From contig NW_001799012.1 of the NCBI RefSeq assembly GCF_000165425.1, positions 66,159 through 130,158 of the forward strand: a DNA stretch of 64,000 nucleotides, written 5' to 3'. Both the position numbers and the translations under genes were made by a program. Positions 52,710 to 64,000 of this stretch are shown piece by piece (the first letter of the stretch is position 1; each line of letters begins with the position of its first letter). Below the pieces are notes generated by a model that was not told the origin of the DNA, ran no database searches, and saw only the letters and a program-made list of their open reading frames with translations. The stretch comes from Paramecium tetraurelia. Its lineage: Eukaryota; Ciliophora; Oligohymenophorea; Peniculida; Parameciidae.

Positions 52710-54162
52710 ATTAATAGACGACCCATATCAATCTCCTCCCCAATAATCCATCACCTTTGGCCAATTCACAATCAAATTCATCTGTTTCTCTCTAACTTTA
52801 CTTCTACTGAACATTTCTAATGTATTTTCTATGTAACACTTTAATAAATACATAAAACTAGGATAATTTCTTCATTAGCAATTTATGAATAGTAAAAGTG
52901 TCTAATGAAAATATAAATCATATCAGAGTGGTCATATTTGGAATGATTTCATTTGTTGTCCTATCAATAAAACATATTCATGCTGATGTGAATTGTAGTT
53001 CTCTTAATTAAATAAGTTAAAAGCCAATGATCTATAGAGCCAAACGTGATGGTGAATCAAATGAATCTTTACATCATTCCTATCTTAACCTTCAGATATG
53101 CTATTAATTATTCCAATAGAAATTCATCACCATCTAATTATCTATCATTAATTAACTCTGCAGATCATTCATATGCTGTATAATCATCTTTAGTTTTTTA
53201 ATAAATTCTGAATTCATTATTTCAAAATGATGTCCATTTGATATTAAGGTCGATTGAAAAATATAAATTATTGATATTGAGTTTATTAATACTTATGATT
53301 TAATTTATTAATTGATTTTTTACTCTTGATTAATTCATAAATTATCTAGATTTGAAAGTCTTAAGTCTTATGAATGAGAAATGATAAATAAATTTTAAAG
53401 AATTCTCATCATTTATACGATATAGAGCTTCTAACAAAAATTAGAAGTTGTTATTTCTTCATAGTAGATCAAGTTTACTATTTGGGTATATAGAATTTGC
53501 TTTAATATAAATTAAATATCTAATTAATATTAATATCTTATAAATTTTAAGTGGAGGGTTATATTATCATTAATTAACAAATATGGAGAGGAAATGGAGT
53601 CTACGAGAAACGAAATAAAATGAAATTTCTTAGAGATATCATAATTTAATAAAAAGATAAATTATTGAGAACCGAGTAGCAACATGGTTCATTAATTCAT
53701 ATAATAATATTAAAGAATAGGATATTGCTTACTTTAAAATTAATATTATTGAAGATTATTGAAATGTCTTTAATAAAATTGCATCTTTGCTCAAAAAATA
53801 ATTGATTATTCAAAATTATAATAATGAATAATATATGAATTTAATCATTACAATTTCAATTTGATATTACTTATTATTTTATCAACAGTTAATTTACTTT
53901 TTAAACTGCTGCCTTGTATTGGTCTTTCAGATTTACATATTTAAATAAAATGTTCCTTTTTTTCTGAAAGTTCGATGAGTTTAAGTTAGATGCACTTTGC
54001 CTTGTTTTTCAATTTCAGTAGAATGACTCATATTTTAATTGTATCAGCAATCTTCTCAAGGTTGATTGATTAAAAGATGAATTCTTATGTAATAAGATAA
54101 AAAATAAATACTTTATCAGACTATTGATTTGTTTGATATATTATTCTAATATACTAATAACT
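52710..54162. other. Long A+T-rich gap between divergent genes
   Basis: About 1.45 kb, the largest gap in the window. Apart from one degenerate frame near 53 kb (listed separately) I see only A+T-rich sequence with no repeat structure. A 29-codon frame, MFSRSKVREKQMNLIVNWPK onward, lies directly upstream of the 52,709 ATG on the minus strand and ends in TGA; it may be a leader ORF. Confidence 0.55.
52994..53230 (+). pseudogene. Possible degenerate TLDc-domain fragment
   Basis: A 79-codon frame whose start (ISQKPMIYRAKRDGESNES) resembles the opening of TLDc domains, where a (L/I)YRxSRDG....FH motif is typical. The rest (LNLQICYQLFQ onward) does not continue as a TLDc domain, and there is no start codon or flanking exon. 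It may be the remnant of a decayed copy; chance similarity is also possible. Confidence 0.25.
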
Positions 54163-55743
54163 ATGCAACAAAAATCAACGAATTTAATACATCGAAAGTT
54201 TAAATTCCCAGAAATCGAGGGTTCTAATAAATCAAATCGCTCAAGAGGTTCACCAACATCGAGCAGAAATAACACAAGTTAGGAGAGGGATCTCTCAATT
54301 GATGGTGGAAATTAAATATAGGTGTTTAAAATACGAAATCTTCAAGTTTCTGAAAGAAGCGAAACTCCAAAACAGGAGAAGGTATTTGGAATGAGCAAGA
54401 GTACTCGTCTGAAAAGTAGATAGGATCAAAATGATGATTATACTGACCGTAATTCACAGGAGTTAATGCTGCCAAAAATTTATTCGCCGATCTTAACTTC
54501 TAGCAGAAATATTGTTACCAAGATGAAAGACTCTATATTTAAACCCTTGTTATTTAGATAGGAGATTATTGATAATCAAATAAATATCAAATTATAAAAC
54601 AAAATACATGATTAATTAAAAAAAGGAGTAAATATTAAATGCTTATATTTATCACAACGAACAGATGTGTAAATAAATAAAATTATTGTTTTGAATTTCG
54701 ATAGTAAGTTTGTCTATTATCAAAGGTTTGGTGCTTGGAAAAAGAAAATCCTTTTGGGAACAGCGAAATGAAATAACAATGTGCTCATAAATAGTGGGAT
54801 CAAAATGTGATAATTCTTATTGTGCCTGTGCATTACAAAAAGAATTGAAATCCACTTTGTCTATGTAACTGTAATGTCATACTTAGATTATCGAAATAAT
54901 TTTATATTGTCCTACTTTTCGAATGTAGCATCAGAGGTCAAATTTGGCAATAATTTTTGATAGAGAGCAGATTTTCTATTGATGCCATTTATAGCATATC
55001 ATAAATTAGATTGTCCGGTGGTGGAATTAAAATGAAATAAATAATTTCCAATTTTGGTAGTTCTGATATCAAATAGTTGTTATACTTTGGAACCATAGAT
55101 GGTGAATACTAGTATCTTAAGATTCCTAAGGAGTAGTTCTACTATTAAGTTCCAATCGTTTAAGCAAAAACCTGTGTTTTAATCTACTTGTTCTAATTGC
55201 AAAAATCGAAATTCCTAGATTCTAAATTATTATTTGAGATTTGTATGTTGAATTGCAATAAGTCTGAGAGTTTCAACTATAAGAGACCAATTACAGTTGT
55301 GAATTACGATATAGAATCGACAATAAAATAAATGATACAGATCGAAGAAGAAGATCTCATTTAGAATCAAATTTACAAAAACCTGTAAGTTTAAATTTAA
55401 TATTAATAGAAGGCAAGAAGATGTTCAAGTAGAGGAAATGGACGAAGAGTAAGAAGAAGGAAGTGATTCAAAAAACCTGCTCATGATTTGGTTTTATCAA
55501 GCCAAAAAATTACTATTAGATTACTTTAAAAGCATAAATAATGAAGATTAAATCTAAAATCCCATTAGTATGATTGGCGATGTTTTGAGAAGAAATACAT
55601 CAATCTAATTAAATTTTATTACAGAAGATTACGATAAACAGTCAAAAAGACATAAATTGTATAATGAAATAAAAGGTTCAGTAACAAAACAGACAACTTT
55701 CAGAAAATAAATTCAAATAGATTGCTTAATTATCCATGATTGA
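54163..55743 (+). CDS. Unknown protein, about 503 aa
   Basis: Three introns (22 bases near 54,703; 22 near 54,868; 25 near 55,386) leave 504 codons. The N-terminal ~140 residues are basic and Ser-rich, probably disordered (KSNRSRGSPTSSRNNTSQ). The middle has a Cys-containing stretch (MCSQIVGSKCDNSYCACA) and beta-rich segments (QLLYFGTIDGEYQYLKI, ITVVNYDIEST). An acidic loop (EDVQVEEMDEEQEEGS) and a helix (LLMIWFYQAKKLLLDYFK) follow. No known domain. The second half looks like a folded domain and the frame is robust. Without the first intron the frame stops early at a TGA near 54,770. Confidence 0.65.
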
Positions 55744-56005
55744 ATACAGGTTGTTGTGAAGGAATAACATTCTTCTATATTTATTATATAATTTAATTAT
55801 AACTAAGTTTTGCATCTTATAATTATAAACTATGTAACAAATATCGTTTTAGAAATTAATTGAATTAAATAATCAAAACTTTTTTTTTTAACTTTGAATT
55901 AGAGACCTAAGATCCTATTAACTCTATAGATTTTATTTGGCAAATGGTTTCAACATCGATTAAATTAACATCCCTTTCATATTACTCGAGAGCGATTCCT
56001 ATTTT

Positions 56006-57808
56006 TCACTGTGTAATCTTCTAAAATTTTAAGGTTACGGAGAACTGTTTTTATTTACTTTATTTAATAATTATTTAGTTTCTTTATCATTTCTTTCAGT
56101 CAAACATCCCAATTCATGGATTGACAACTTATTTTACAAAGCTCTACCATCAGATTTATTTTTTTTATGTTATTTCTTTTCGAGTAAATTGTGTTATTAT
56201 TATTATTACACATTACTAGGTTTTTGTTTATTATATTAGTGAAGTATCTTATCTTAATTTGAACTCTGCTTTGTATGAGCAGAATTCTTTTATTTTTAAG
56301 CATTTTATGCCTTAAGAAATAGATCTTTTGCAAGCATCTCTAATTGATGGTTTTTTTGAGGTGAATTAGTAGTTTTGAGTTTCTATTATCTGTAAAAATC
56401 ATCCTTATGTTATTTTGGTTTGGCCAATTTTTGATAATTAATTGAAGGACTGTTCCTGGTTGATGAAGACCCAAAAAACGCATTTGTTCCAGATAAAGGT
56501 CTGTGAGTTATTGCTCCATTTCTTAATTTTTACTATTATTCAACTTCATCTAGTTAAAGTTTAACTACTTGATTAGGCTTATGGTTATTCTACGATTAAA
56601 TAAGAGGTTATTATGATTTCAAAGAGGCTGAACATATGGATGTTTTATGCAAAGATAGAGTGGGTGAAATTTAATTGAGATCACCAATGAATTTATTAAT
56701 TTTTAGTTAGTTTTTACTTACTATAGTCTTTGACTTAACTTTAATTAATTCCTGAGGTTTGTTCTCCAATCTAGTTCCACTCTCAATAATATCTGTCGAG
56801 GCTTATCGATTTGATTTCTTTGAGATATTATTAAATTGATCCTTCACAAAATTATTCCTTATCTCGATCGACCCAATACTATATTTGGTTTCGTTCTTAT
56901 TATGCATGCTCGAATTTTTATTTTCCTTTTAAGACATCTTAGCCTTCTAACTAATGATCAACTCCTAGATCAATTATTCTTGGGGTTTCCTTGTAGTTGG
57001 AGATGTTCTCTAATTCAAATTGGCTTTATCTCCGATGTACATTAGAAAATTATCTAAGGTTACTTTATCTTATTTAGTAAATTTAACTATTGAAAGGGAT
57101 GATTAGTCTCCTCCAGATCCTAATTAATTGCAGAACTCATTTATGGTTTGAGAGACTTCTATAGGCAGAGTTTTTTCAGGCTAATGTAGTTATATGGTAA
57201 AGTCTTACTTTTAACCAACTTAGTTCTTTTAATATTTAAATATTTTTGATATTCTGTTACTCCTTGTCCTCTCTATCTAGAAGCTCAGATTCCTATGAAT
57301 TTGCAGGGGAAGGTCTCTCACCCACTATTCCTTTAGGTGGTTTATTTGGATTTAATTTGTTTTCCTCTTCAATCATTTTAGCAATCCTAAAATAATCGTA
57401 CTTCCTTTTCTTATCATAATATTTGTTTAAAATTGAACAGATTGGCTCTTAAAATACTCGTGCAATATCTATATGGAACTATTTCGTATTAATATTGTAC
57501 TTTGTAGTATTCTGTGAGTAACTGTATTTTTTGAGGAAATTCCTTCATTTAATAAAATCTCTTAAGGTATTCTTCCTATTCATATTAATTACTGTAGATA
57601 CATCCTCGTCCATAGCCAGCTAATCTTTAAAAGTAATGACTATTTTGGTATTAGCATCACCTAATATTTCATTAATATCCCTTATGTAGTAGTAATTTTG
57701 AGAGTGCTGATATTTTTCATACAATTTATAATTCATAACTGCAATTGGTTTTCTAACTATTAATGGTAACGATTGGCTTTTCTCATGGAATTTAAATTTC
57801 TAATTCAT
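56006..57808 (-). CDS. Unknown protein, about 560 aa, low-complexity tail
   Basis: Introns of 26, 22 and 28 bases are well placed in the first third. A fourth of 38 bases near the end is needed to stop at 56006-56008 (563 codons). The N-terminal ~150 residues look folded: MNQKFKFHEKSQSLPLIV, NYYYIRDINEILGDANT, EEYLKRFYQMKEFPQKIQ, then EPICSILNKYYDKKRKYDYF. The remainder is polar and rich in Gln, Asn, Ser and Lys, with poly-Gln near 56,190. If the last intron is wrong the frame would run to 55,700 and overlap the convergent gene by 43 bases. No family is recognised; the N-terminal module may be ciliate-specific. Confidence 0.6.
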
Positions 57809-58151
57809 ATTGTTAATTAATTTTAATTATATAATTTTATATATATGCAATGCATAATTTTATTGAATGAGGTAGGACAATTTATATTATTTGTGCAATA
57901 TTGCTTATAGTTTAACGTATTCAATTTTATGCAATAGCAATCTTCACAATTTTTCAATCTCTCCTAAGTCATCTGAAAATAATTAGCTTTCAACCTACTT
58001 TGGTCTTTGACACTCTTTTCAAACCATTACAATGATAGAATGATAAAAAGCATTCACAAAATATTGATTTTTCACCTTAGCGGGATAGGATTCTAGTTTT
58101 ATAATTGGACTTAATTTTGGATTTATATTGTAATTCTTAATTTTAATTCAT
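57805..58151 (-). CDS. Small Cys-containing hypothetical protein (106 aa)
   Basis: A 26-base intron (GTAGGTTGAAAG...TTTTCAG) joins two frames and gives 107 codons. It starts MNQNQELQYKSKIKSNYK and carries Cys-rich stretches (SIFCECFLSFYHCNGLKR, LKNCEDCYCIKLNTLNYK, TNNINCPTSFNKIMHC). Its TGA overlaps the ATG of the next gene on the same strand, an arrangement not expected in a eukaryote. The last ~15 codons are A+T-rich and may be the neighbour's leader, so the 3' end or the gene itself may be wrong. Confidence 0.35.
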
Positions 58152-58303
58152 CCCACTTCTTCTATAGATTACTATTTTTAATTTTATATGATAAATTCAA
58201 AGTAGGATGCTCAAACTGTAATTAGCAAATCAGAACTTCATCTCGATTCGAACTTAGGATCAATTTTACAAAATTAATTAAAAATTATATAAATAATAAA
58301 AAC

Positions 58304-58626
58304 ATGTCATCACATCATTAAGAGAGTTTACCCTAAATAAGATCATTTATGGTGGAGAGAAATGCTTACATAATAGATTTAACAAAAAGAACCATAATTA
58401 AAAAAGGCAATTAATAAGTCAAATTGAAGCTACCAAGCTTGAGTTAAAGATAGTCAATAATTACAATCAGGGATCCTCCAAAAATTAAACAAAAAAGGGA
58501 CTCATTAACTGAAAAGATTAGAAAAATTCTTGTATGTTAATATACCTATCCTAGGATTATTAATCTCCTTAATTCAGTTTGAAAAGAATGTTAGAAAAAA
58601 AAGTTAAAACAGTGACATTTCTTTGA
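58304..58626 (+). CDS. Small basic protein, 99 aa
   Basis: A 23-base intron (GTATGTTAA...CCTAG) gives exactly 100 codons. It starts MSSHHQESLPQIRSFMVE, is strongly basic (LTKRTIIKKGNQQVKLKL, RDPPKIKQKRDSLTEKIRK), and ends MLEKKVKTVTFL. Possible nucleic-acid or tubulin binding, but no motif decides. Divergent from the small gene at 57.8-58.2 kb (152 bases between ATGs). Confidence 0.55.
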
Positions 58627-59481
58627 TAATAAATTTATATTTTTCAATATTATCGTTCACAATATAGTAAGAAAACCTTTCTACTCTATTCATTTCGTTC
58701 TATTGGTTATTCTCCTTTTAATAAGTTAATCAATCCATTCTCATTTGGAAAACCCACTGTTCATAACAGCTAAATTTTAAAACAATGAGAAAATCTTTTA
58801 AAATCGCATATATTTTATTTAGATTTTCAGAATGTTGATTACTTTGGGTTTGTTTAATTATCTAATAAATTGTAAAATTATAAAATACTATATTAATGCA
58901 GATCAAATAAAATGATTGAAAATATAATAATATTTGGTTATATGCAATTCTAACTTATTTTTTAGATCACCACCTTAAATAGCATCTTATGTTGTTTTCT
59001 TCTAAATAACGTGAGTAATATAAGTTGAAAACTAACATAATTTCTGAAATTGTTCTAGCTCTATCAAAAAGTTCAGTTTTAACAAGAAGTTATTGATTTC
59101 CTATCTATAACTTTGAGATAATCATATTTTAATATATTTGTTAAACCCCCTAGAATTATAATTGAGGGCTTTTTTAATTCAAAATTAACATTTCAATTTT
59201 TAATATAACAACTATTTTAGGAAATTTACTAATGTAATTTAAATCCTGAAATAACAACTACCTCGCTTAAAATAGCAAATTTAAGATTAATGGTTTTTTA
59301 TATATCTAATAACCTAAATTGATAGAATAATTCCTTTATTAGTATTATTATTACTATAAAATGTAGTTATATTTTCTATTTTTTATTTGTATGCCTGTAA
59401 ATATTTCTCAATTCATATAATATTCTTTCAATTGCATAATTAAGTGATTTATCATAACAGCTACAAAAAATTAATATAATT
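58627..59481. other. Gap with at most one tiny ORF
   Basis: About 855 bases, A+T-rich. On the minus strand at 58,644-58,764 a 39-residue frame (GLINLLKGEQPIERNEQSR) appears if one base is dropped from the GGG or TTTT run near its start. It may be a small gene broken like others here, or chance. Nothing else is supported. Confidence 0.5.
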
Positions 59482-61002
59482 ATGTTTTCAAATTAGAGTA
59501 AAAATACAATTGTTCATTTGATTAAGGATGTTGTATAAGGGGAAAAGGAATTGGAAAATATAAAGCAGAGTCTAATTCTCCATATCACTGATAACAATGC
59601 CAGTTATTAGACCTGCTTTTTACATGTTATAAATTGTAATAATATTAGCTTGCTTATGAGAAAGATAGAATAACGAGAAATGATTTGGAAGTATTTCTAT
59701 AAAGTTCGTAAATACGTTTTGATTTAAGAGAAATATCATTGCTGAAATATACTACCTATTAAGAGTAAAATAAAATAATAATCATTAGTTTTTTGGACTT
59801 AATGCTTCCCAACAATCAAATATTTTTGAAGCAATATCAATAAAAACAAATGAATTATAACAATCCTAATTCTGACATACTTAATATAATAGGTAAAGTG
59901 TTTGGAAAGAATATTGAAATTATTCGAAAAACATAGGCATATTTAGATGCATTGATATTAAGATTTGATAAGAGCACATTATTAAACTATTTGTGTCCAA
60001 AATCAGATAAAAATACTCCAGTTTTCTTACAATTGTTAAAAAACATTGATTTAGATATAAGTTTTGAAGATGTTATCTGTGCGATGAGAAGATTAGATAA
60101 GGATCAAGATTCGGATGTAAATAGATTTGATTGGGAAGAACTGCTTAAATGTTCAAAACCTCCAAAAAATAATTAAACATCCACTGGAAATCTATAGAAA
60201 TAGATTAGTAAATAATAAAGTTCAAAATCAATTAACCGAAGTGAATCTAGATAAAAGACAGATCAAGAAAACATCAATTCAAATCGAAACGTTCATTTTT
60301 CAATTACCAAATCATCAACAAAGTCTTTAAAAAAGTCATCTAGTATTATGGAAGAATCAATTCTGGAATTTCAATTGCACATTATAACTATTGGTAAATT
60401 AAATGAAGAATTAGATCAGATAAAATTAGAGGTATTTAAGTATATCTATCAAGCTTTCAAGTCGGGGTGATTATTCAATTTCTCAAGCATTTTAATTTTT
60501 TGATCTTGATGTTGATGGTTCAATAGGATTGTAAGATTTAAAACTCGCGTTTTTGTAGTTAGGAATAGACGTTAATGATTTTATAATTAGGTAACTAATC
60601 CATAGTTATTCGACTCAACATTCTTAAACATAATGGGAGTAAGAATTAATATATTTAATTAGTCTAACTGATTTTAAAAGCTTGTTCCCAGAAAGTAGAT
60701 AGGCTTTAAATACTTACATGGGGGCGTTTAGTTATGAGACTAAGAAAATCATTAGAATATTGATATAGAAATATTTAGAATTAATTAGATATAGGAAGGA
60801 ATCAACTCATTCATTGGGATCAGACTCAAAGAACATTGATATAATATTCAATTTCATAGATTTGGATTAGGATGGGATAATTACTTAGGATGACTTCAAA
60901 GTGTTAGATGTTAAAGGCAAACATATTTTAGTATTCTTTTAATCATTTTAAGAATATCCTTACTAAATAACTTATAATTAATTTTAGAAGTATTTTAATT
61001 GA
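59482..61002 (+). CDS. EF-hand calcium-binding protein, about 491 aa
   Basis: Introns of 23 bases (near 59,627) and 22 bases (near 60,431) leave 492 codons. It starts MFSNQSKNTIVHLIKD. An EF-hand-like segment at ~residue 200 has a loop DKDQDSDVNRFDWEEL. Two good EF hands follow in the last third: FFDLDVDGSIGLQDLKLAFL and FIDLDQDGIITQDDF. Between them is a polar linker rich in Ser and Lys. The loops have the expected Asp at positions 1, 3 and 5 and Gly at 6, so they should bind Ca2+. The overall layout suggests a calcium-regulated scaffold or regulatory subunit rather than a calmodulin. Possible sensor for channel-driven Ca2+ signals. Confidence 0.8.
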
Positions 61003-61166
61003 TTTATTAATAAAAATTAATAATTATAGATAGAATTAAATATGTTCACATAGATATATAAATTTATGATCACTCTAAAAATAGAAAATCAAAATTTGAT
61101 CATAAAAGATGGAATTCTTTTTTTTAATATTTATATTGATAGATGAAATGAATTAAATTCTAAACT

Positions 61167-62649
61167 TCATTATTCATAATAATTTTATTATGGATTCATA
61201 TAGAAATCTAACAACAACTGTTTATGCTCGATGTTCATTTGGTTTTTTTAATTAATAAACTCCTTAAAAACTGCTTAATCAATTTGGTCATATTCATCTT
61301 CCTCATTTTCTAAAATTAATATTAAAATCTTACTGCATTATTCCAAAATTGCTTGTCTTTTTTGTTAGTACTGAGAAATGGCAGTCTCCTTATCAAATTC
61401 AAGTAGATCGATTAATAGTTACTTCATCAACAACCTCTTATTACAGATCAATGATCTTGGAAACAATTTTAATTTGTAAATGCCCTCTTGGGATTCGACA
61501 TCTGACAATAAATAATTGGGGTTTGATAGAAATGATTCTGCATACTCTAAAAGAAATGCTCCACAATCAACGTAATTAACTTAACGAGGCACCAATAATT
61601 AATAGGCTGGGATACCCTTGATAGGAGAATCATTGTAATTGACTTCGATTGAATTCACATCGCAATTGATTTTGTGAAGGTACCTTGAAATGTTATGGAA
61701 TACAAATATTACATCTTGATGATTGTGATTAGCTTTTGATCCATAATTCCAAAACTATCCAAGTAGATTATCAATGAGTCAGCAAAGGATTTGGTCTTTT
61801 TGTGTACTATCAACAAGGACCAATGTTCTGGCAAATTAATTGGAAATAACAAGTACTCTTTTTCAGTTAGATCTTCCTTAATCCATTTTTTTATCTATTC
61901 ATACTACAATTTAAATAGTTCAATCAGTTTTGCATGATCATTTTAGCCAATCATCTGTAGTTTCTCAAAAGCACATAGTTTCACTACGAAATATGTATTG
62001 AAGATGTAGGTTTTGGCTCGTAATGATTAATCTATCAATTCGAATTCTATAAACTTAAGGTAAAAGTTAATGATGCCATCATTCAAATAATTTGGTGGAT
62101 TTAATTTTTGAATATCATGTTATTTGATTTGTATTGTTTTTTTTTAATTACCAGTCATGTATTGAAGACTGTATTCATAATCTTCCTTGAGTTTGGCATC
62201 CAACTGGAATATTTTATCTACAATTGTTTCATCCTGGTACTTTGCAAATCGTTCTTTCTATTCTTACTTAATTTGATCCCACATCTATTGGTTTTTCAAT
62301 TGGGTTTGCTTTTTGTTCTTGTCATTCGAGTCAAAGGTTAAACTAATTATTGTATATAGTACTATTTTTGATCACTATAGAATGGTGTAACTAATTATAA
62401 TTAACAAATTAAATTATCAAAATTATTGAGTACTCTTTTTTAATCAGTTAATGTGATGTATTTTGGTTCTTGATTTTGTTTATTCTCTTCAACCTAATGA
62501 TAAATTGCTAACTTTACCTCCTTGGTATGGTTTTGCATGATCTCTTCTTCTTGGCACTGGATATCAATATCACCAAAAACTTTGAAAGCACTTTTAATGC
62601 TGTCCTTGAGAGAGTGCAAATGCAAAATAATACTTGACTCTTCAGCCAT
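61167..62649 (-). CDS. Ulp1/SENP-type SUMO protease (C48 peptidase)
   Basis: Starts MAEESSIILHLHSLKDSIK. The N-terminal part is a charged helix. The C-terminal half is a Ulp1 cysteine protease domain: PPNYLNDGIINFYLKFIEFE (substrate-binding lead-in), YIFNTYFVVKL, LLFPINLPEHWSLLIVHKK (catalytic His), IIYLDSFGIMDQK (catalytic Asp), and VPRQVNYVDCGAFLLEYAES (oxyanion Gln and catalytic Cys). All four catalytic elements are present, so it should cleave SUMO or a SUMO-like modifier. Several short introns are needed, including one near 62,510 and one near 62,160. Ends LDFYMNPQQNYYEQ. Confidence 0.85.
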
Positions 62650-62807
62650 TTTTATTAATATATTTATTGAAAAATATTCCCTTGTTTATTTATCTAATAT
62701 ATAAAGCAAAATAGATGGAATTTCTTTATCCTTCCATCTTTTTGAGAGAATAATTATGAACAACCATATAATTTAATATCGAATATTTAAATTAATTTCT
62801 TAACTCT

Positions 62808-63601
62808 ATGCAAGGGCTAATCGAAATCGAACCTAAACAATTTTTAGAATTTGAGGCTGAAGAAAACAAATTAGCACACGCTCAATTATCCCTTAAAAAT
62901 TTGACTTAACAAGATGTCGCATTCAAAGTATCATTAATTTCAAATAAAATAGATAAAAACAACAACGCCTACCTTGTTTCAAGTGAAACCAAGCGTGGGT
63001 GTTATCAATATCAATTAGACCCAACTAATTGAGATATCTACAAGTCAACCCATAAAGGCTGATGCAAAATTTGATCCAAAATTTTAAGTTAATGCTTGCT
63101 TTATTGACTTTCCTGATCAAGGTACTCTATATAATATCTAATATTGCTTAGATCTGACTCAATTCTGGAAAAACAGAGATCAATCAACTATTTAATCCTA
63201 ATAAATTAAAAGCAGAATAAAATAATAGAATGCTCAACAGGATGCTTAATCGTTTCAGTCAGTTCCTGATTCCAAAATACTTGATTCCAATGCTAGTGTT
63301 TCGCAATAATAAGAATCCAAAATGTTCAAGTCTGTTATAGAACCAAAATCAGAAAAGGATGACCAAATTAAACAATATTAAGACCAATTTGAAAAGCTTG
63401 TAATTATTTATACAATCTAATAATATAGTAACAAGAATATCTTGAATTCAGAAAGAAAATTGAAGCTGAAACCTAATAAGCATAATTAAAAAAGGGTAAT
63501 TCAAATATCACTAATTCTTAGACAAGAATAATCTGAGTATCTCTTAACTATTGTTGGCTGTTGTAATCGCCTTAGTCGCAGGTTATTTTATAGGAAATTG
63601 A
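62808..63601 (+). CDS. VAP protein: MSP domain with tail anchor
   Basis: About 227 residues; introns of 25, 30, 29 and 26 bases leave 228 codons. The N-terminal MSP domain reads MQGLIEIEPKQFLEFEAEE, LSLKNLTQQDVAFKIKTTTP, then QVKPSVGVININQ, as in VAP/VAMP-associated proteins. A Gln-rich coiled coil is in the middle (QYQDQFEKLQQEYLEFRKKI). A C-terminal membrane segment, LLLAVVIALVAGYFIGN, is a classical tail anchor. VAPs sit in the ER membrane and bind FFAT motifs at membrane contact sites. The MSP surface Lys/Thr cluster (KIKTTTP) that contacts FFAT is present. Confidence 0.9.
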
Positions 63602-63679
63602 TTTCATTATTTACATCATCAATCCAACCTATCAATCAATTCTATATAATTAACTCAATTAATAAATTAAATTAAGAAT

Positions 63680-64000
63680 ATGGGAACAATCATTGTTGGT
63701 AAGTGTCAATGCTAATGCTACATCAATTATGTATCATGTGATTACACCTACCAAGAACATGAAATCAGAACAGAAAGGAGAACTAATCGCTTTGCTGAAA
63801 ACACTGAAAAGTCAATTAACAAAATCAAATCTCCTGGCAATTCAACAGAAAAACTCTCTAGATTTTCTTCTACTCGTAAACCCTCAAGTAGATCAAGCTC
63901 TTTAAAATCCAAATATCTGGAATCTAGTGAATGCAATGTTGATCCCGATGAATCTTCTTCAACAAGAATCAAATAGAAACCTAAACTCAACCCTTCCTTT
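63680..64000 (+). CDS. Unknown protein, 3' end beyond the window
   Basis: An open frame from ATG 63680 to the window edge, truncated. It starts MGTIIVGKCQCQCYINYV with a Cys cluster, then becomes Ser/Lys/Arg-rich and probably disordered (FSSTRKPSSRSSSLKSKYLE). A short intron early on cannot be excluded. No family is recognised from this part. Confidence 0.55.

Noticed and set aside
56100-56333. Minus-strand 77-residue frame
   Set aside because: It is a shifted reading of the poly-Gln tail of the 56.0-57.8 kb gene.

Overview
The window looks like macronuclear DNA of a Paramecium-type ciliate (inferred from sequence features; the species was not checked). It is about 70% A+T. Genes stay open only if TAA and TAG are read as glutamine and TGA is the sole stop. 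They are cut by very short GT..AG introns, mostly 20-34 bases, most often starting GTA. Intergenic gaps are short and genes lie on both strands. Under the standard code every gene here looks shattered. I rebuilt the gene models by hand from the ciliate code, intron phase, and the check that coding length after intron removal is a multiple of three. No tRNA, rRNA, CRISPR array, insertion sequence or telomere repeat was recognised.

Layout. 0.07-9.3 kb: an AGC-like kinase with a TH1/PH-like front end, a GSK3 kinase, and a four-domain voltage-gated cation channel whose four pore-loop acidic residues all appear to be Asp. 9.3-19.8 kb: small hypothetical genes, a Sec14-like/RhoGAP protein, a CFAP210-like axonemal coiled coil, beta-tubulin, a small protein with repeated GRDxYI motifs, an RCC1/filamin-fold/poly-Gln protein, and a LITAF-like protein. 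20-26 kb: a protein kinase, two unknown genes, a TPR protein and a small coiled coil. 26-33.3 kb: the largest plus-strand gene, a P4-ATPase-like/guanylyl cyclase fusion of about 2,413 residues. 33-40.6 kb: a GDPD phosphodiesterase, a SHIPPO/STPGR protein, a SAM-domain Cys-rich protein, a TBC Rab-GAP and small genes. 40.6-49.8 kb: a GCN1 orthologue, a second RCC1-repeat protein and a coiled coil whose ATG lies 10 bases from its divergent neighbour's ATG. 49.8-58.6 kb: a possible gamma-tubulin-complex-like protein and several unknown, probably lineage-restricted proteins. 59.5-64 kb: an EF-hand protein, a Ulp1/SENP protease, a VAP protein with an MSP domain and tail anchor, and a truncated gene.

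Functional themes are ciliary structure and signalling (beta-tubulin, CFAP210-like, GRDxYI protein, STPGR, Ca-type channel, guanylyl cyclase, kinases), membrane traffic (TBC, VAP, LITAF, GDPD, RhoGAP) and translation stress control (GCN1, GSK3). There is no operon logic; neighbours are mostly independent, but several divergent pairs share very short promoters.

Data-quality signal: at least five otherwise intact genes (beta-tubulin, LITAF-like, the unknown gene at 23.6 kb, the coiled coil at 25.5 kb and the SAM protein at 37 kb) are each broken only by one or two extra bases in homopolymer runs. Homopolymer overcalls in the assembly are more likely than five pseudogenes.
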